Source: Flavobacterium sp. 83 (lineage in GTDB: Bacteria; Bacteroidota; Bacteroidia; Flavobacteriales; Flavobacteriaceae). From it: 64,000 bases of DNA. The first letter of the stretch is position 1; each line of letters begins with the position of its first letter. Location: the NCBI RefSeq assembly GCF_000744835.1, contig NZ_JQMS01000001.1:3286001-3350000 (forward strand), in the 5' to 3' direction. Shown in pieces: positions 62,104-64,000 of the stretch. The notes beneath the pieces are model-generated. The model had not been told where the DNA came from, did no database searches, and worked only from the letters and a program-made list of their open reading frames with translations. The position numbers and the translations under genes are program-made.

Positions 62104-63027
62104 TTAAAATCTCTTCATCCTATTATCCAATACACTCAGATACTTCTCTTTCATATTATCAGACAAAAAAGACACTTCTACAAGTTCAATCCATTTAGAC
62201 AAGCTTTTATTCATATCAGATAAAATAGTGTCAATAGTTTTATCATTTAGTCCTAAGCGTTCTTTTGCGTAATACTCTATTAATTCAGTTGATTTAAAAT
62301 TGCTCTTTTTACCTTTGAGAGATAGCGCTAATTCTTCCTGCGGATTTTTAATAGAAATGGAAGAATTTAAAAAGTCATAAACTGGGGTCAAAGTTGTTTT
62401 TCCCGCTTTTGTAATTACCGAAAAGTTCTTTAAATGCATATCTTCATTACCTGTTATAAAACAGAATAAAACCCGTTTAAAAAAATCTGCTTTCTCTATA
62501 GCAGGAAAAGTGCAGTATTCATCAATCACTTTGACTAACTTTTCCATAGTATAATCATACTTGGTATCTCTTGAGCTTCCTGTCAGTTGTGCAAAATCTT
62601 CCGTAGCGTATTTTTTTCCTTTGCTGTATCTGTCAAATCGTTTGATAAAATAAGAAAGACTACCATCTTTTGAATAAACCAATCCATGAAGAGGCACATC
62701 AAGCCCGTACACTTTTGCCATCTTCATAGTTACATCTTCATTTTCTGGCAATTCAGGAAAGATGTCATTTTGAGGTTTTATAATATAATTACCAAACTGA
62801 TCCACAATTTCAAATTGTTGATTTGCCACTGAAATAACAGCACTTAATTTAGGTTGAACTCCTTGAATGGATAACTTTTTGGCACGATTTGCCGCTTCTT
62901 GCCTTTGTTCAGCAGCTGTAAATGGTAAATCATGTAATGTAGTAAGTTTAGGAGCAATCATCCGAAGTCCCTTTTCACTATATTTTTCAGTGCCACATAG
63001 TTCGTAAGTTATTGGACATCTATTCAT
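62104..63027 (-). CDS. HipT-like kinase toxin (HipA core without N-terminal domain)
   Basis: This 307-residue protein is the HipA catalytic core. KLSIQGVQPKLSAVI is the Gly-rich loop with the candidate autophosphorylation Ser53 (Gln at 55), NYIIKPQ holds the ATP-binding Lys, and ITGNEDMHLKNFSVI holds the catalytic Asp196 and the metal-binding Asn. PVYDFLNSS holds Asp218. The first HipA domain is encoded by the separate gene upstream, so this matches the HipBST rather than the HipBA layout. HipT of E. coli phosphorylates tryptophanyl-tRNA synthetase; the target here is unknown. It overlaps the HipS-like gene by 8 bp. Confidence 0.85.
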   Translation of the reverse strand: MNRCPITYELCGTEKYSEKGLRMIAPKLTTLHDLPFTAAEQRQEAANRAKKLSIQGVQPKLSAVISVANQQFEIVDQFGNYIIKPQNDIFPELPENEDVTMKMAKVYGLDVPLHGLVYSKDGSLSYFIKRFDRYSKGKKYATEDFAQLTGSSRDTKYDYTMEKLVKVIDEYCTFPAIEKADFFKRVLFCFITGNEDMHLKNFSVITKAGKTTLTPVYDFLNSSISIKNPQEELALSLKGKKSNFKSTELIEYYAKERLGLNDKTIDTILSDMNKSLSKWIELVEVSFLSDNMKEKYLSVLDNRMKRF

Positions 63028-63334
63028 CTTTCCATTCTTTTACCGTTACTGCTCCTACCAAATCATTTCCTGTTGCAATTAGTTGTGTGAAATAATCATT
63101 TTTGTCAATTTTACCGATTTTTAAAAGCCCTTCCAGCATAATCCCTTCTGGCAATAATCCTTCAAAAAAAGAAGGAAATTTGGCAAATGAATATATTTTA
63201 GTATTCAATGGCATTGTCAATGATACAGGTTCACCCTCATACTTGTCATCATAAATAAATTCATACCCTCCAGTAGTATTTTCACTCAATATTCCTGCTC
63301 TTTTGTTGTGAACAAATATGATTGCTTTTTTCAT
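63020..63334 (-). CDS. HipS-like protein (HipA N-terminal subdomain)
   Basis: This 104-residue protein is the N-terminal subdomain of HipA as a separate gene: AIIFVHNKRAGILSENTTGGYEFIYDDKYEGEPVSLTMPL, then FPSFFEGLLPEGIMLEGLLKIGKIDKNDYFTQLIATGNDLVGAVTV. In the characterised HipBST system this part acts as the antitoxin by binding the kinase. It starts 2 bp after the HipB-like gene and overlaps the HipT-like gene. Confidence 0.87.
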   Translation of the reverse strand: MKKAIIFVHNKRAGILSENTTGGYEFIYDDKYEGEPVSLTMPLNTKIYSFAKFPSFFEGLLPEGIMLEGLLKIGKIDKNDYFTQLIATGNDLVGAVTVKEWKDE

Positions 63335-63336
63335 AA

Positions 63337-63546
63337 TTATTTATTGATTGGGCTTTTAAACTGAGCTTCAATATTTAGTACTTTTAGAACAGCTAAAAGA
63401 TTATTCCAACTAACTGTTTCTTTATTTTTCTCAATATCAAAAATGGTAGTCTTCCCTACTCCTGCCAGATTAGCCAGTTCTAATTGTGTCAATCCTGCTT
63501 GCTTACGATGCTCTTTTATGAAGAGACCTAAATTAAAATCATTCAT
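63337..63546 (-). CDS. HipB-like HTH antitoxin/repressor
   Basis: This 69-residue protein is a Cro/CI-type HTH: IKEHRKQAGLTQLELANLAGVGKTTIFDIEKNKETVSWNNLLAVLKVLNIEAQF. It would bind the palindromic operators upstream, the first of which lies only 2 bp before its start codon. In HipBST systems it represses the operon and boosts the effect of HipS. Confidence 0.9.
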   Translation of the reverse strand: MNDFNLGLFIKEHRKQAGLTQLELANLAGVGKTTIFDIEKNKETVSWNNLLAVLKVLNIEAQFKSPINK

Positions 63547-63548
63547 TT

Positions 63549-63566
63549 TTACCGCTTTAACAGTAA
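63549..63566. promoter_or_regulatory. HipB operator O1 (imperfect)
   Basis: TTACCGCTTTAACAGTAA matches the palindrome of the other two sites except in the centre and one arm base. It lies 2 bp upstream of the HipB-like start codon, and a half-site GCTGTAA lies nearby at 63581-63587. Confidence 0.7.
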
Positions 63567-63619
63567 AAATAAATAAATATGCTGTAAATCACAAGTAATT
63601 AAAATAAAATCACACATTT

Positions 63620-63637
63620 TTACTGCTATAGCAGTAA
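63620..63637. promoter_or_regulatory. HipB operator O2
   Basis: TTACTGCTATAGCAGTAA is a perfect 18-bp palindrome. It begins exactly 71 bp from O1. Confidence 0.8.
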
Positions 63638-63690
63638 TTCTTATATAAATAACAGCAAAGAGACATAAATAAGGAGGATAAAAAGCTATT

Positions 63691-63708
63691 TTACCGCTAT
63701 GGCGGTAA
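63691..63708. promoter_or_regulatory. HipB operator O3
   Basis: TTACCGCTATGGCGGTAA is an 18-bp palindrome with perfect 7-bp arms. It begins exactly 71 bp from O2 and 12 bp from the stop of the neighbouring gene. Confidence 0.8.
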
Positions 63709-63719
63709 TTTTAAGAAAT

Positions 63720-64000
63720 CTACTTTCTATTGCTTTTTCCTTTAAGTTCTATGAAATTAAATGCTTGGAATAATCTATCATAATTTCTGTGTCCATATCG
63801 AGCAAAACCTTCTATAGCTTGATACATATCACCATTAAATTCAGATTCATAATTGCATAATATGACCGTTCTAAAATTCTGATTTTCGCATCTTTTGTAC
63901 AAAATATCTTTGAACAAATCGACTTTACCATAATTGGAAGCCTCTCGTTCATTTTTAACATCATCAAAAACTCTAAAACTTTTGCTATATTTTCTACTTA
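63720..64000 (-). CDS. unknown protein, 5' end cut by window
   Basis: The frame is open from the window edge to a stop at 63720-63722, giving 93 visible codons. An in-frame TTG at 63917 could be taken as a start but lies inside continuous plausible coding (KSFRVFDDVKNEREASNYGK before it), so the gene extends past the window. The visible part has NFRTVILCNYESEFNGDMYQAIEGFARYGHRNYDRLFQAF and a basic tail. I do not recognise a family. Its position next to the toxin-antitoxin operon suggests an accessory gene. Confidence 0.6.
   Translation of the reverse strand, partial: SRKYSKSFRVFDDVKNEREASNYGKVDLFKDILYKRCENQNFRTVILCNYESEFNGDMYQAIEGFARYGHRNYDRLFQAFNFIELKGKSNRK

Noticed and set aside
62068..63710. 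CRISPR-like array from the regularly spaced 18-bp palindromes
   Set aside because: There are only three short copies, each palindromic, with 53-bp spacers, placed directly upstream of an HTH gene. Operators are the better reading, and no cas genes are present.

Overview
The window is AT-rich DNA from a member of the Bacteroidota, most likely Flavobacterium or a close relative. The evidence is SusC/SusD genes, many promoters with the Bacteroidota -7 element TAnnTTTG, lipoprotein signals typical of the phylum, flavobacterial housekeeping genes (kdsA, nadC, folP, prmA, tpiA, ssrA), and a tmRNA tag reading GEGNYALAA. The species cannot be named from this sequence alone.

Layout. (1) 1-11.3 kb is accessory metabolism and stress: a truncated SnoaL-like protein with an NADP oxidoreductase, a tripartite MFS/HlyD/TolC exporter next to Crp/Fnr-type and AraC-type regulators, an alpha/beta hydrolase, and an AraC-linked cassette (SnoaL-like protein, DODA-type extradiol dioxygenase, serine hydrolase). 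(2) 11.3-13.7 kb is a scar region: an apparent tRNA 3'-end relic with its terminator, a small unknown gene, and an IS110-family transposase fused in frame to the C-terminal domain of a phosphoglucosamine mutase, preceded by a structured segment that may be a bridge RNA. (3) 13.7-35.5 kb is mostly housekeeping: SYLF protein, GNAT, SRPBCC and flavoprotein genes, a HipA-like kinase/DUF3037 pair, nnrD, yihY-nadC, rlmH, folP, a DoxX/TlpA pair, tpiA, prmA, clpS, a sterol-desaturase-like enzyme, YeeE/YedE sulfur transporters, kdsA and a PAS histidine kinase. (4) 35.5-51.2 kb holds a broken M28 peptidase and a polysaccharide-utilisation locus: one-component sensor/regulator, SusC, SusD, GH144-like glucanase, esterase, GH3 and GH97. 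This suggests glucan use, possibly beta-1,2-glucan. (5) 51.2-58.7 kb holds pta-ackA, corA, a saccharopine-dehydrogenase-like enzyme and a class-C beta-lactamase-like hydrolase. (6) From 58.8 kb, ssrA is followed by accessory defence genes: a single-chain MmeI-like (type IIL) restriction-modification enzyme, then a three-gene HipB/HipS/HipT-type toxin-antitoxin operon with three palindromic operators spaced exactly 71 bp apart, then an unidentified gene cut by the window end.

The best candidates for something new are the IS110-GlmM chimera with its putative bridge RNA, the HipBST-like operon with evenly phased operators, and a composite FNR-like palindrome that occurs in two related versions upstream of an oxidoreductase gene (near 1.2 kb) and an AraC regulator (near 11.5 kb). 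All functional statements are read from sequence by eye. No database search was run.
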